Shown here: positions 1 through 7,638 of the stretch, one piece after another
How the letters are laid out: every line of letters begins with the position of its first letter
How positions within the stretch are numbered: position 1 is the stretch's first letter
Assembly (NCBI RefSeq): GCF_000331535.1
Contig: NZ_AMZN01000014.1
Span: 62,001-126,000, forward strand
DNA: 64,000 bases
Origin: Fulvivirga imtechensis AK7
GTDB taxonomy: Bacteria; Bacteroidota; Bacteroidia; Cytophagales; Cyclobacteriaceae
Direction of reading: 5' to 3'
Position numbers and translations under genes: made by a program
The notes under the pieces: generated by a model
The model's input: the letters and a program-made list of their open reading frames with translations, nothing else
The model's database searches: none
Told to the model about the DNA's origin: nothing

Positions 1-1
1 T

Positions 2-631
2 GATGATACTGATCCTGACCTTATCATAGGCAACTCCACAATAGAGAATATTGGGGGTAACGACAAAATTGCCGTTAACGGAGGGTTGGTTTTACCCGGC
101 TATGGCCTGCTGGCCATTACGTCAGATCTCTATGCATACAACACACTGATTAACAATTGCGCCATTAACACGGTGGGAAACTATGCGGGTGGCAATTATC
201 GCTATGAACACTGCACTTTTGCCAATTTTTCCTATGACTTTTTTCGTGAAGATCCTGCCGCGGTTTTTTCTGACAATCTGGTAATCAATAACGATGCTTT
301 GTTGGTTAGTGATATACGTGTAGACTTGGTAAATACAATTATTTGGGGAAACCTCAGGGATGAAATTTTGTTAAGCAATGGAGGTGAGGCGGCATTTACG
401 TTAAACATGACCAATAATTTACTCAAGTCAACGAATGCGGAATTTGATATGAACAATAATATCCTTAATAAGGATCCTAAATTTTTTGATTCCAGAGAGT
501 ATCAATACATACTGGATACCTTATCTCCGGCCAAAGACGCTGGGATCGACATAGGTGTTGCCACTGACCATAACGGTAGCCCCAGGGATGCTCAGCCAGA
601 TATAGGTGCATTTGAAAGAATTGAAAATTAA
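2..631 (+). CDS. C-terminal part of a beta-helix surface protein (choice-of-anchor Q type), 5' truncated by window edge
   Basis: The frame is open from base 2 to the TAA at 629-631, giving 209 residues; no ATG appears early, so the gene starts before the window. The repetitive Asn- and Ile-rich rungs fit a right-handed parallel beta-helix. The end has the choice-of-anchor Q signature: SPAKDAG, then DHNGSPRDAQPDIGAFE. Proteins with this ending are exported and usually surface-attached in Bacteroidota; substrate or function cannot be read from this fragment. It ends 5 nt before yjbQ, so the two may be cotranscribed, although no functional link is evident. Confidence 0.75.
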   Translation, partial: DDTDPDLIIGNSTIENIGGNDKIAVNGGLVLPGYGLLAITSDLYAYNTLINNCAINTVGNYAGGNYRYEHCTFANFSYDFFREDPAAVFSDNLVINNDALLVSDIRVDLVNTIIWGNLRDEILLSNGGEAAFTLNMTNNLLKSTNAEFDMNNNILNKDPKFFDSREYQYILDTLSPAKDAGIDIGVATDHNGSPRDAQPDIGAFERIEN

Positions 632-636
632 GGGGT

Positions 637-1059
637 ATGAAATTCTTCCAAAAGGAAATTACGCTTACTGCCCGTCCACGGGGCTTTCATCTGATCACAG
701 GTATCATTGAAGAATCAATACCGGAAATCAGACGCATTAATGCGGGAATGCTTCAGGTTTTCATTAAGCACACATCGGCTGGACTCACCATCAACGAGAA
801 TGCCGACCCGACGGTACGGGCGGATTTTGAAAGTCACTTCAATAAGATGGTGCCTGAAAATGCCCCTTACTACAAACACACCCTTGAGGGACCGGATGAT
901 ATGCCCGCCCATTTGAAGGCTGCTCTGCTTGGGAGCTCAGTAAATATACCCATTACCGAAGGACGCCTCAATGTCGGCACCTGGCAGGGGATATATTTAT
1001 GTGAGCATCGCAATTCAGGTGGCAAGCGTGAACTGGTGATTACTGCTTTTGGCGAATGA
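637..1059 (+). CDS. yjbQ: YjbQ / UPF0047 family protein (secondary thiamine-phosphate synthase type)
   Basis: A 140-residue protein covering the whole UPF0047/YjbQ family. The family signature HTSAGLTINENAD is near residue 45 and the C-terminal block GTWQGIYLCEHR near residue 114. The E. coli member has weak thiamine-phosphate synthase activity; the true role in most genomes is unsettled. The ATG at 637 follows an AAGGGG ribosome-binding sequence directly after the stop of the preceding gene. It converges on the lipoprotein gene that ends at 1064, with only 4 nt between the two stops. Confidence 0.9.
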   Translation: MKFFQKEITLTARPRGFHLITGIIEESIPEIRRINAGMLQVFIKHTSAGLTINENADPTVRADFESHFNKMVPENAPYYKHTLEGPDDMPAHLKAALLGSSVNIPITEGRLNVGTWQGIYLCEHRNSGGKRELVITAFGE

Positions 1060-1063
1060 CATC

Positions 1064-1603
1064 TTAATAGATGCGCGTAAGGCGATAGTAATCCGCAACT
1101 GTGATACGAAAAGCTTCCCTTTCGGTGGGATCTTGTAAAACAGGTACTTTCGCTCCATGGATTTCAACTTTGAACCCGGCCCTTTTCAGCATCGCCTCGT
1201 AGACCTGTGAGGCAAACTCCAGCATTCCTTCCCGGTTATAGTTTTCCAAAATGATTTCACCTTGTTGATTTTGTTCAGCTTTCCAAAATATTTTCACTTT
1301 GTCCTGGTCGCGCAACATTTCATTGGGCTCAACCAGCAAATAGGCTTCATCGCGGGTATAGTTTACGACAATGGCAAGATTCAGCAGGGGGTGTCCGGCT
1401 TCTTTTATTCTGTCCTCATAGCGAAAGACATTCATCTTAGCTACTTTGTTTTCTTCCAGATCATAATAAGATTGGCGTACATTTTTAAAGAAAAGCTCAG
1501 TGTCATCTCCTGTTTTGAAGCTAAACTTCTCCCTGTCGACAGTTTTGTCACGATCTAATTTGCAGGAGGTCATCAGGATCAAAAGAAAAGCAAAATACTT
1601 CAT
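1064..1603 (-). CDS. Hypothetical lipoprotein
   Basis: This 179-residue protein begins MKYFAFLLILMTSC, a lipoprotein signal peptide whose Cys at residue 14 would be lipidated. The frame stays open upstream to 1768, but that extension would run into the divergent lemA gene and the lipobox fits a start at 1603. The mature part is charged, with alternating strand-like segments, and has no motif I recognise. It is divergent from lemA across about 75 nt. An outer-membrane or periplasmic location is inferred from the signal only. Confidence 0.7.
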   Translation of the reverse strand: MKYFAFLLILMTSCKLDRDKTVDREKFSFKTGDDTELFFKNVRQSYYDLEENKVAKMNVFRYEDRIKEAGHPLLNLAIVVNYTRDEAYLLVEPNEMLRDQDKVKIFWKAEQNQQGEIILENYNREGMLEFASQVYEAMLKRAGFKVEIHGAKVPVLQDPTEREAFRITVADYYRLTRIY

Positions 1604-1679
1604 TAAATTCTTTTTAATTGTAAACTTACAAAGTTGTTGATAAGTTTGATTTAGTTTACTTTTAACATTGATACTGAAG

Positions 1680-2264
1680 ATGAGCAATATGAAAAAATAT
1701 ATTCCATGGATAATAATAGCCGTTGTGATTATATGGCTATTCTCTGCATATAATGGTCTGGTTAACAAAGAGGAAAATACCGAGGCTGCCTGGGCACAGG
1801 TTGAAAATGTTTACCAGCGAAGAGCTGATCTTATCCCGAACCTGGTAAATACTGTAAAAGGTGCGGCTGATTTTGAAAAAGGAACACTTACAGACGTGAT
1901 TGAAGCACGTGCAAAAGCCACGTCCATTAATGTTGATCCTTCCAATCTTTCACCTGAAGCGATCCAACAGTTCCAACAAGCGCAGGATGGCTTGTCCTCA
2001 GCCTTGGCAAGGTTGATGGTCGTGGTAGAGCGCTATCCCGAGCTAAAAGCAACGGAAAACTTCAGTCAGCTACAGGCCCAACTGGAAGGAACCGAAAATA
2101 GAATTGCTGTTGAGAGAAGAAGATTTAATGAAGTAGTCAGGGAGTACAACACCTCCATACGCAGGGTGCCCGGAAATATTCTGGCCGGAATCTTTGGCTT
2201 CGAAAGAAAAGGCTATTTTGAAGCAGAAGAAGGATCCGAGAAGGCACCTGAAGTGAAGTTTTAA
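1680..2264 (+). CDS. lemA: LemA family protein
   Basis: A 194-residue protein with one N-terminal membrane segment (IPWIIIAVVIIWLF), then the LemA core: the NTEAAWAQVENVYQRRADLIPNL region, the KATSI block and the ERRRFNEVVREYN stretch. LemA proteins are small membrane-anchored helical proteins of uncertain function, often beside TPM-domain proteins; no such partner is present here. The start could be ATG 1680 or ATG 1689 (MKKYIP); both precede the membrane segment. A palindromic element begins 2 nt after the stop codon. Confidence 0.92.
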   Translation: MSNMKKYIPWIIIAVVIIWLFSAYNGLVNKEENTEAAWAQVENVYQRRADLIPNLVNTVKGAADFEKGTLTDVIEARAKATSINVDPSNLSPEAIQQFQQAQDGLSSALARLMVVVERYPELKATENFSQLQAQLEGTENRIAVERRRFNEVVREYNTSIRRVPGNILAGIFGFERKGYFEAEEGSEKAPEVKF

Positions 2265-2265
2265 C

Positions 2266-2413
2266 TAGTGTCTCTAAGAAAACGTCAATGTCTGTGTTAC
2301 GCTCGCCCCAATAATACTCACGTACCTCAGTACGCTCCGCTTTTTGGGACTTCGTCCCGCCCTTTGGCGGGAACGTTTTCTGAAAGCCACTTAGGGTTTT
2401 CTTATAGACACTA
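2266..2413. repeat. 148-bp palindromic miniature element, uninterrupted copy
   Basis: The element runs from TAGTGTCTCTAAGAAAAC to an end whose reverse complement is TAGTGTCTATAAGAAAAC, so the termini are 18-bp inverted repeats with one mismatch. The interior has a GGGACTTCGTCCC-type stem and encodes nothing. Its reverse complement matches 26635-27105 once the insertion there is removed, at exactly the same length. It lies in AT-rich DNA immediately after the lemA stop and could act as its terminator. No transposase is nearby, so it would be non-autonomous. Confidence 0.85.
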
Positions 2414-2504
2414 ATTAAATTGTTTAAAAAAACTTTGTATTTCAGTTAAACTTCCTTGACAATTGAATTTGTTTTTAAGTTAAATAAATTCCTTATATTG
2501 TAAT

Positions 2505-2723
2505 ATGAAGCAGTTTAAGATACATAGTAAGTCTAATGGTAAATTGTACATTAAACCATCAGAAATTTTTAACAACGATGATGGTAAGGCTATGGTAAAA
2601 AGGCTAAGAAACTCTTCGATTTACAAATCAATTAAAAAGCTTAAAGGAGGGTCAGCCGCAGCCCAGTGCATGCCATTTAATCTGTTAATATTTCCGTTAA
2701 TAGGTGGGGCTATTGTTTTTTGA
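2505..2723 (+). CDS. Small peptide with double-glycine leader-like motif (candidate precursor peptide)
   Basis: The frame encodes 72 residues: a basic, Ser/Asn/Lys-rich N-terminus, then KKLKGG ending at residue 49, then a 23-residue hydrophobic tail with one Cys at residue 55. A charged leader ending in GG before a short hydrophobic core resembles precursors cleaved by C39-peptidase transporters. No transporter or modification gene is nearby and no clear ribosome-binding site is visible. The tail could instead be a membrane segment of an unrelated small protein or a decayed gene. A promoter in the AT-rich leader (TTGACA at 2456) is possible but not typical for this phylum. Confidence 0.35.
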   Translation: MKQFKIHSKSNGKLYIKPSEIFNNDDGKAMVKRLRNSSIYKSIKKLKGGSAAAQCMPFNLLIFPLIGGAIVF

Positions 2724-2800
2724 TACTTTCTCGTTTCACAAAGTAACAAAGTATCATCACCAACGAATAGACAGGCAAAAGCTACTATTCAATTCTATAA

Positions 2801-3377
2801 TCGCCGGGAGTCTTTTTACTAATCGCTGCAACAACAGTTACAGGTACAGCTACACATTATTTTCCCAGCGTAAGTTTTAAGGCCAAATCTATATTTCCCC
2901 TGGATCTACCTTATCTTGGTACTACTTTTCTGGCATTATTTTAGGCATAATACTGGCTGTACTTAGTAACGTTTTTAAAAATGAAGCGAAATCGATCATT
3001 AATGCCATCGACAATTTTGGTAATGAACTTGAGCTTCTTACTAAAGCGTCCTGGGAACATGGTATACTTCTAAATATATCCCTTAAGTCTGGAAAAGCTA
3101 TGTCGGTTGGGTTACTACGTTGCAGAAGCCTTCAAAATCAACTTATATCACACTTCTTCCTGCGTTTAGTGGATATAGAAGTTCTGAAACCAAAGAATTA
3201 ACTTTTACCCCCCAGTATCTTGACTTGTATGCGGAATTCATCAAATCTGGAAAATATCAAAGCCTAAATGACATGAATTTTCAGATAGTAATTAACACAG
3301 ATGAAATCATATCAACAAGTATATTTGACATAGAGGTGTATGAATTATTTAATAGTGATAAACGGAAGGTTAACTAG
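2801..3377 (+). pseudogene. Frameshifted membrane protein gene (unknown family)
   Basis: Three frames must be joined to read a coherent protein. Frame 2 from 2801 gives two hydrophobic stretches (FLLIAATTVTG, then LGTTFLALF) until a TAG at 2942. Frame 1 takes over near 2932 with GIILGIILAVLSNVFKNEAK and continues to about 3100. The last frame, to the TAG at 3375-3377, carries a soluble domain with FSGYRSSETKELTFTPQYLD. Both shifts go the same way, as two single-base losses would produce. The result resembles a two-helix membrane anchor with a cytoplasmic domain. Sequencing error is the alternative, and the 5' end is also unclear. Confidence 0.55.
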
Positions 3378-3385
3378 CCTAAATT

Positions 3386-5821
3386 TTACCCTGTGAAATA
3401 AACTCTCTTCACCCTTTGACTAACGTTAGTCAGTATCTCATAAGGGATAGTATTTATCTTCCTGGCCACTTCCATAATCGTCAAATGCTCTCCAAAAATT
3501 TCCACTTCATCTCCTTCCCGGGCATCGATACCGGTAATATCGATCATGGTCATATCCATACATATATTGCCTATCACTGGCGCTCGTCTTCCTTTTAGCC
3601 ATACTTCACCCACTCCATTGCTGAAGGCTCTGCTAAAACCATCTGCATATCCAATGGCAATGGTGGCGAGTTTCATATCATTTTCGGCTACACCTCTTCT
3701 TCCATAGCCAATTGTTTCTCCCTTTTTTACCTCTTTTACCTGCGAAATGATCGTTTTTAACCTACTGATAGACTGTAATTGATCCTGCTGCTGGTTGGTG
3801 GCTTCAAGACCATATAGACCTATCCCCAAACGGACCATATCGTAATGATATGCAGGGAAGCGAATGATGCCGGGTGAGTTGAGCAGATGACGAAGGGGAT
3901 CAATGGCCGCACCGTTAATAACCTGCGTTGACATGGCGTCAAACTTCTGAGCCTGTCTTTCGGAAAATTCGTTATGAGTAGCTTCGTCAGAACCAGCCAA
4001 ATGACTAAATATACTCCTGACATCAATATTTTTGTTCTGTTGCAATATGTCTACCAACTGTTCGATATCCCCTTCTTCAAAACCAAGTCTATGCATACCT
4101 GTATCCAGTTTAATATGCACGGCCACTGCTCGACCGTTCAAAAAACGGATCAGTTTATTGAGTATATTGAAGTTATAGACCTCCGGCTCCAGCTTGTACT
4201 GCAGTAGCTTATCAAAGCTGTCTTCACTGGGATTCATGACCATTATAGGAAGGTGGATACCATTGGTCCTAAGTATGACGCCTTCATCTGCATAGGCAAC
4301 ACCCAGGTAGTCCACACGATGAAACTGAAGCAGGTTGGCCACTTCAAGACTACCACTGCCATAGGCAAATGCTTTTACCATTACCATCAGCCTGGTATCC
4401 GGCTTAAGTTTAGACCGGTAAAAATTCAAGTTGCTGGTCAGGGCATCCAGGTTAATTTCCAGTTGTGTCCCGTGTATCTTTTCCTCCAGAGCATTTACAA
4501 TATGCTCAAACGCAAATATTCGGGCTCCTTTTACCAGAATAATCTCGCGGTGGAAGGAGTTCAGATCATGTTTTTTTAGAAATTCTTCTGTCGTTTCATA
4601 AAAACGAGCCTCCATGTGGAACAAGTGCTTGTATCGAGAAAGTGAGGGTCCAATGGCTATCAATTTTTGAATGTCGGCTGCAGTCAGCAGGTCACTCACA
4701 TTTTGATAAAGTGCTTCCTCAGGAAGACCGGATTGCAAAATGTCAGATAATATAATTGACCTGCCGACCTGTTGTTTTTGGTGCGATAAAAATTCCAATG
4801 CTACCTGTAGTCCACCCAGATCATTGTTGTAAGCATCATCCACCAGGTAGCAATTATTGATGGCCCGCTTAAGCTCAAGCCTCATACGCACCTGCAAAAG
4901 CTGGTTCAATCCTTCCTGGATACGATCGACATCATAACCAAGATATACCATAAATGCTATGCAGTGCAGGCTGTTTTCTATAGAGGCCTGATCTACAAAA
5001 GGGAGCGTGTACTTCAGGGTCTTTCCTTCGTATTTCAGTAGCACGTTGGTATCTAATTCCCTGATCTGAAGGTTCTCTATTCTAATATTACTACCGGGGT
5101 GATGTCCCCAGGTAAAGCCTTTTTCATAGAGCACACGATCTATCTCCAGGTAGTCTTTGCAATAAATAACTATCGGTGTATTCTTAAACAGCAGCGCTTT
5201 TTCTTTCACTTTTTCTGTTATAGACGAAAAGCCCGAATCGTGGGCCGATCCGATGTTGGAAAATATGCCTATTGATGGTTTAATTATGGCTTCCAGCCGC
5301 TCCATCTCTCCGGGCCTGGAAATGCCCGCTTCAAAAATTCCTACCTCATGCCTGCTTTCAATATGCCAAACAGACAATGGCACACCTATCTGCGAATTGT
5401 AGCTATGCGGATTTTTAATCGTTCTTTTAAAAGGAGCAATAAGCTGAGAAAGCCACTCTTTTATGATGGTTTTACCATTACTCCCGGTGATTCCTACCAC
5501 AATTAAGCCAAACTGACCTCTGTGGAAGCGTGCCAGTGCCTGCAGTGCCGCCAGGCTGCTCGGGACCTTCATAAAATTAGCGTCTTTAAATTTCTCCAGC
5601 GATATATCCTGTTCTACCACAAATTGCCGCACCCCCTGGTCATAGAGAGATAAAATATATTGATGACCATCATGTCTTTCTCCCTTTATGGCAAAAAAAA
5701 CACCTCCTGCGGCAAAAAAGGACTTTCTGCTATCAGTAATCAGGTATTTAATTTCGCTATTCTCGTTTAACGACAGAATTTCACCCCCTGTAATACCGGG
5801 GAGGTCTTTAAAGTGGACCAT
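3386..5821 (-). CDS. murF-alr: Bifunctional UDP-N-acetylmuramoyl-tripeptide:D-Ala-D-Ala ligase / alanine racemase
   Basis: An 811-residue fusion found across Bacteroidota. The MurF part (about 1-450) has the ATP loop GITGSNGKT at 110-118 and adds D-Ala-D-Ala to the UDP-MurNAc-tripeptide. The racemase part (about 455-811) has the PLP lysine in MVKAFAYG (K483), the IGYGRRG segment and the GNICMDMTMIDIT block, and makes D-Ala from L-Ala. The fusion places supply of D-Ala and its use for peptidoglycan in one cytoplasmic protein. It has no close operon partner in cell-wall synthesis here; the next upstream gene on this strand is a GNAT protein about 50 nt away. Confidence 0.97.
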   Translation of the reverse strand: MVHFKDLPGITGGEILSLNENSEIKYLITDSRKSFFAAGGVFFAIKGERHDGHQYILSLYDQGVRQFVVEQDISLEKFKDANFMKVPSSLAALQALARFHRGQFGLIVVGITGSNGKTIIKEWLSQLIAPFKRTIKNPHSYNSQIGVPLSVWHIESRHEVGIFEAGISRPGEMERLEAIIKPSIGIFSNIGSAHDSGFSSITEKVKEKALLFKNTPIVIYCKDYLEIDRVLYEKGFTWGHHPGSNIRIENLQIRELDTNVLLKYEGKTLKYTLPFVDQASIENSLHCIAFMVYLGYDVDRIQEGLNQLLQVRMRLELKRAINNCYLVDDAYNNDLGGLQVALEFLSHQKQQVGRSIILSDILQSGLPEEALYQNVSDLLTAADIQKLIAIGPSLSRYKHLFHMEARFYETTEEFLKKHDLNSFHREIILVKGARIFAFEHIVNALEEKIHGTQLEINLDALTSNLNFYRSKLKPDTRLMVMVKAFAYGSGSLEVANLLQFHRVDYLGVAYADEGVILRTNGIHLPIMVMNPSEDSFDKLLQYKLEPEVYNFNILNKLIRFLNGRAVAVHIKLDTGMHRLGFEEGDIEQLVDILQQNKNIDVRSIFSHLAGSDEATHNEFSERQAQKFDAMSTQVINGAAIDPLRHLLNSPGIIRFPAYHYDMVRLGIGLYGLEATNQQQDQLQSISRLKTIISQVKEVKKGETIGYGRRGVAENDMKLATIAIGYADGFSRAFSNGVGEVWLKGRRAPVIGNICMDMTMIDITGIDAREGDEVEIFGEHLTIMEVARKINTIPYEILTNVSQRVKRVYFTG

Positions 5822-5870
5822 AAGCTAAAATTATAATGCCTTTAAATTAAAGAAAGAATTTGATAAGCTA

Positions 5871-6743
5871 TTATTCCAGCGGAAGGATCATTTCATACTG
5901 ATCTATTTGATTGAGAAAGCCCAGATTCAAAAAGAAATCTTGTGTGACAGATGCATTCTTCTCTACATTGATAACCGTCAGATGCTTTTGCTGGCAAGTG
6001 GCGAATATGTACTGAATGATATTAGCGCCCACCCCTTTGCCACGCATCTCCGGCGACACACCCACCTGGCTGATCCGTCCGAAGGCCGGCTGATATATAG
6101 CATATCCAATACATCTTCCATTGTGATGGGCCTCTATGATCGTTTCATTGGCAAGGTTATCATTGATCATCAATGACGAATCAAGAAAGGATGGTTTCTG
6201 CTCAGCAAAAGATTCGTACACATCCCAGTTGGGCAGTTTAACACTAAATATCTCCAAAGGTATGACAGGAGGGCGCACTTTAAAATGTTTGTTTTCCAGC
6301 TTAAAGCAGCGATAATACTTAGTTTTTTGAAAACCGATGGCGCTGTAGGAATTTATCGCTCGTTTATTATGCGTTAGCACTTCCAATACACACTGTTTGA
6401 TCTTTCTTTCCTTAAACATAGGTATTAGGAAATCATACATTTGCGCAGTTGCTTTATGGCCCCGATAAGCAGGACGCACGCCTGTTCCTCCATTATAGGC
6501 GGTAAGCTTATTATCATAATAGTTGATCGTGGTAAAAATAAAGCCGGCAAGAGTATCATCATAGGCAAAGGCTCCGGCAGACAATGTAAAGTTGATCCTT
6601 AACTTTTCGACAAATTTGCGCACAAACTGCTCCTTGGTAAGCCTGAAGGGTATAGCATAATCTGAAAATGCATCCAGAAAGGCAATATACATTTCAGTAA
6701 GATCGACCGGTTTAAGGCTTCTTATATACAGCGATTTTGCCAT
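5871..6743 (-). CDS. GNAT family N-acetyltransferase, two GNAT domains
   Basis: A 290-residue protein with two tandem GNAT modules. The N-terminal one has GGTGVRPAYRGHKATAQMYDF; the C-terminal one has the clearer acetyl-CoA loop VGVSPEMRGKGVGANI and ends NLGF, typical of the fold. It should transfer an acetyl group from acetyl-CoA to an amine; the substrate cannot be read from sequence. It lies 5 nt downstream of csaA on the same strand and is probably cotranscribed with it. Confidence 0.88.
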   Translation of the reverse strand: MAKSLYIRSLKPVDLTEMYIAFLDAFSDYAIPFRLTKEQFVRKFVEKLRINFTLSAGAFAYDDTLAGFIFTTINYYDNKLTAYNGGTGVRPAYRGHKATAQMYDFLIPMFKERKIKQCVLEVLTHNKRAINSYSAIGFQKTKYYRCFKLENKHFKVRPPVIPLEIFSVKLPNWDVYESFAEQKPSFLDSSLMINDNLANETIIEAHHNGRCIGYAIYQPAFGRISQVGVSPEMRGKGVGANIIQYIFATCQQKHLTVINVEKNASVTQDFFLNLGFLNQIDQYEMILPLE

Positions 6744-6748
6744 AGTTA

Positions 6749-7087
6749 TTAATGCAATTTAGCACCATTAGGTATCCGTTTCTCCGGTACGGCCAGTATG
6801 ATATCCCCATTTTCATCCGAAAAACCAGTGATCAACACTTCTGACAAAAACGGTCCGATCTGCTTTTTAGGAAAGTTCACCACACAGATCACCTGTCTGT
6901 CAAGCAGACCCTCTTTGGTATAATGATGCGTAATCTGAGCGCTGGATTTACGAATTCCGAGTTCGGCCCCCAGATCTACCCATACTTTATAGGCAGGTTT
7001 ACGTGCTTCCGGGAACTCCTCCACATGGGTAATTGTTCCAACCCGGAGGTCAACTTTTTCAAAATCATTCCAGTTGATCGTCTGCAT
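6749..7087 (-). CDS. csaA: CsaA-type tRNA-binding domain protein
   Basis: This 112-residue protein consists of one OB-fold tRNA-binding domain. The family motifs are visible: FEKVDLRVGTI near the start, RKSSAQIT in the middle and NFPKKQIGPFLSEVL, VPEKRIPNG at the end. CsaA proteins bind tRNA and have been described as export-related chaperones. The start at 7087 (MQTINW) is preferred over the upstream Met at 7108 because family members begin at the INW-DF-KVDLRVG segment. Confidence 0.93.
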   Translation of the reverse strand: MQTINWNDFEKVDLRVGTITHVEEFPEARKPAYKVWVDLGAELGIRKSSAQITHHYTKEGLLDRQVICVVNFPKKQIGPFLSEVLITGFSDENGDIILAVPEKRIPNGAKLH

Positions 7088-7174
7088 GAGACAAATATAG
7101 GATAACACCCTGAGACAAATTTCAAACGTTGTAACCTTTTAAAAATATTTGCGTATATTAGGACACCTTAAGCC

Positions 7175-7585
7175 ATGAAAGTACGGGCACTAAAATATTT
7201 CGTTATAGCATCTATCGCTGGCGTCTGTTATAGCAATCCACTATCAGCGCAGGAGGGAGGCTTTATGTTTGACGATGACGGTCAGCAAGAAAAAATAGAA
7301 ACACTGGCTACTCCCGGCTCCGAGCGTGTTTATAAGCCCAATACAGGTGGCTCCGGCAACAACACCGTGAAAAAATCAGCCGGGCAAAATGAAGTCCCTT
7401 CCCAACAAAAAGAATCGACAACTACCACAAAAACAGAGGCAAAAAAGCCTGTTACAAAAGAACCTGCTTCCAATCCTGCCATAGATACTACAAACAAAGA
7501 GGAAGATCCTGACTCAATACTTTCCTTTAATTTTTTGCACTACATTATTCAGCGGTATAAATTTTCAGACGTCATCGACCAATAA
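7175..7585 (+). CDS. Exported low-complexity hypothetical protein
   Basis: A 136-residue protein with a signal peptide (basic MKVRALK, hydrophobic core, cleavage likely after NPLSAQ). The mature part is rich in Thr, Lys, Gln and Pro, looks disordered through about residue 110, and ends in a hydrophobic segment SILSFNFLHYIIQRYKF. No domain is recognised. It is divergent from csaA and 50 nt upstream of the TonB receptor on the same strand. The receptor probably has its own regulatory site, so the two need not be one operon. Confidence 0.65.
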   Translation: MKVRALKYFVIASIAGVCYSNPLSAQEGGFMFDDDGQQEKIETLATPGSERVYKPNTGGSGNNTVKKSAGQNEVPSQQKESTTTTKTEAKKPVTKEPASNPAIDTTNKEEDPDSILSFNFLHYIIQRYKFSDVIDQ

Positions 7586-7621
7586 AAAATCTTCACTTCT
7601 TGAGAATTTTTAAATTCGTAT

Positions 7622-7638
7622 TTGCAACTTTGTTGCAA
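7622..7638. promoter_or_regulatory. Palindromic operator candidate overlapping the TonB receptor start codon
   Basis: The sequence TTGCAAC-TTT-GTTGCAA is a perfect 7-3-7 inverted repeat. The same geometry recurs at 10108-10124 before the next gene. Its last base is the A of the receptor ATG at 7638. A repressor of the Fur/Zur type is a reasonable guess because such palindromes control metal-uptake receptors, but the regulator is not in the window. CAACTTTG at 7625-7632 is one mismatch from the TAnnTTTG promoter box and would start a nearly leaderless mRNA. Confidence 0.6.

Noticed and set aside
1604-1768. Upstream extension of the lipoprotein gene to 1768
   Set aside because: It would overlap the divergent lemA start, while the lipoprotein signal peptide begins at 1603.
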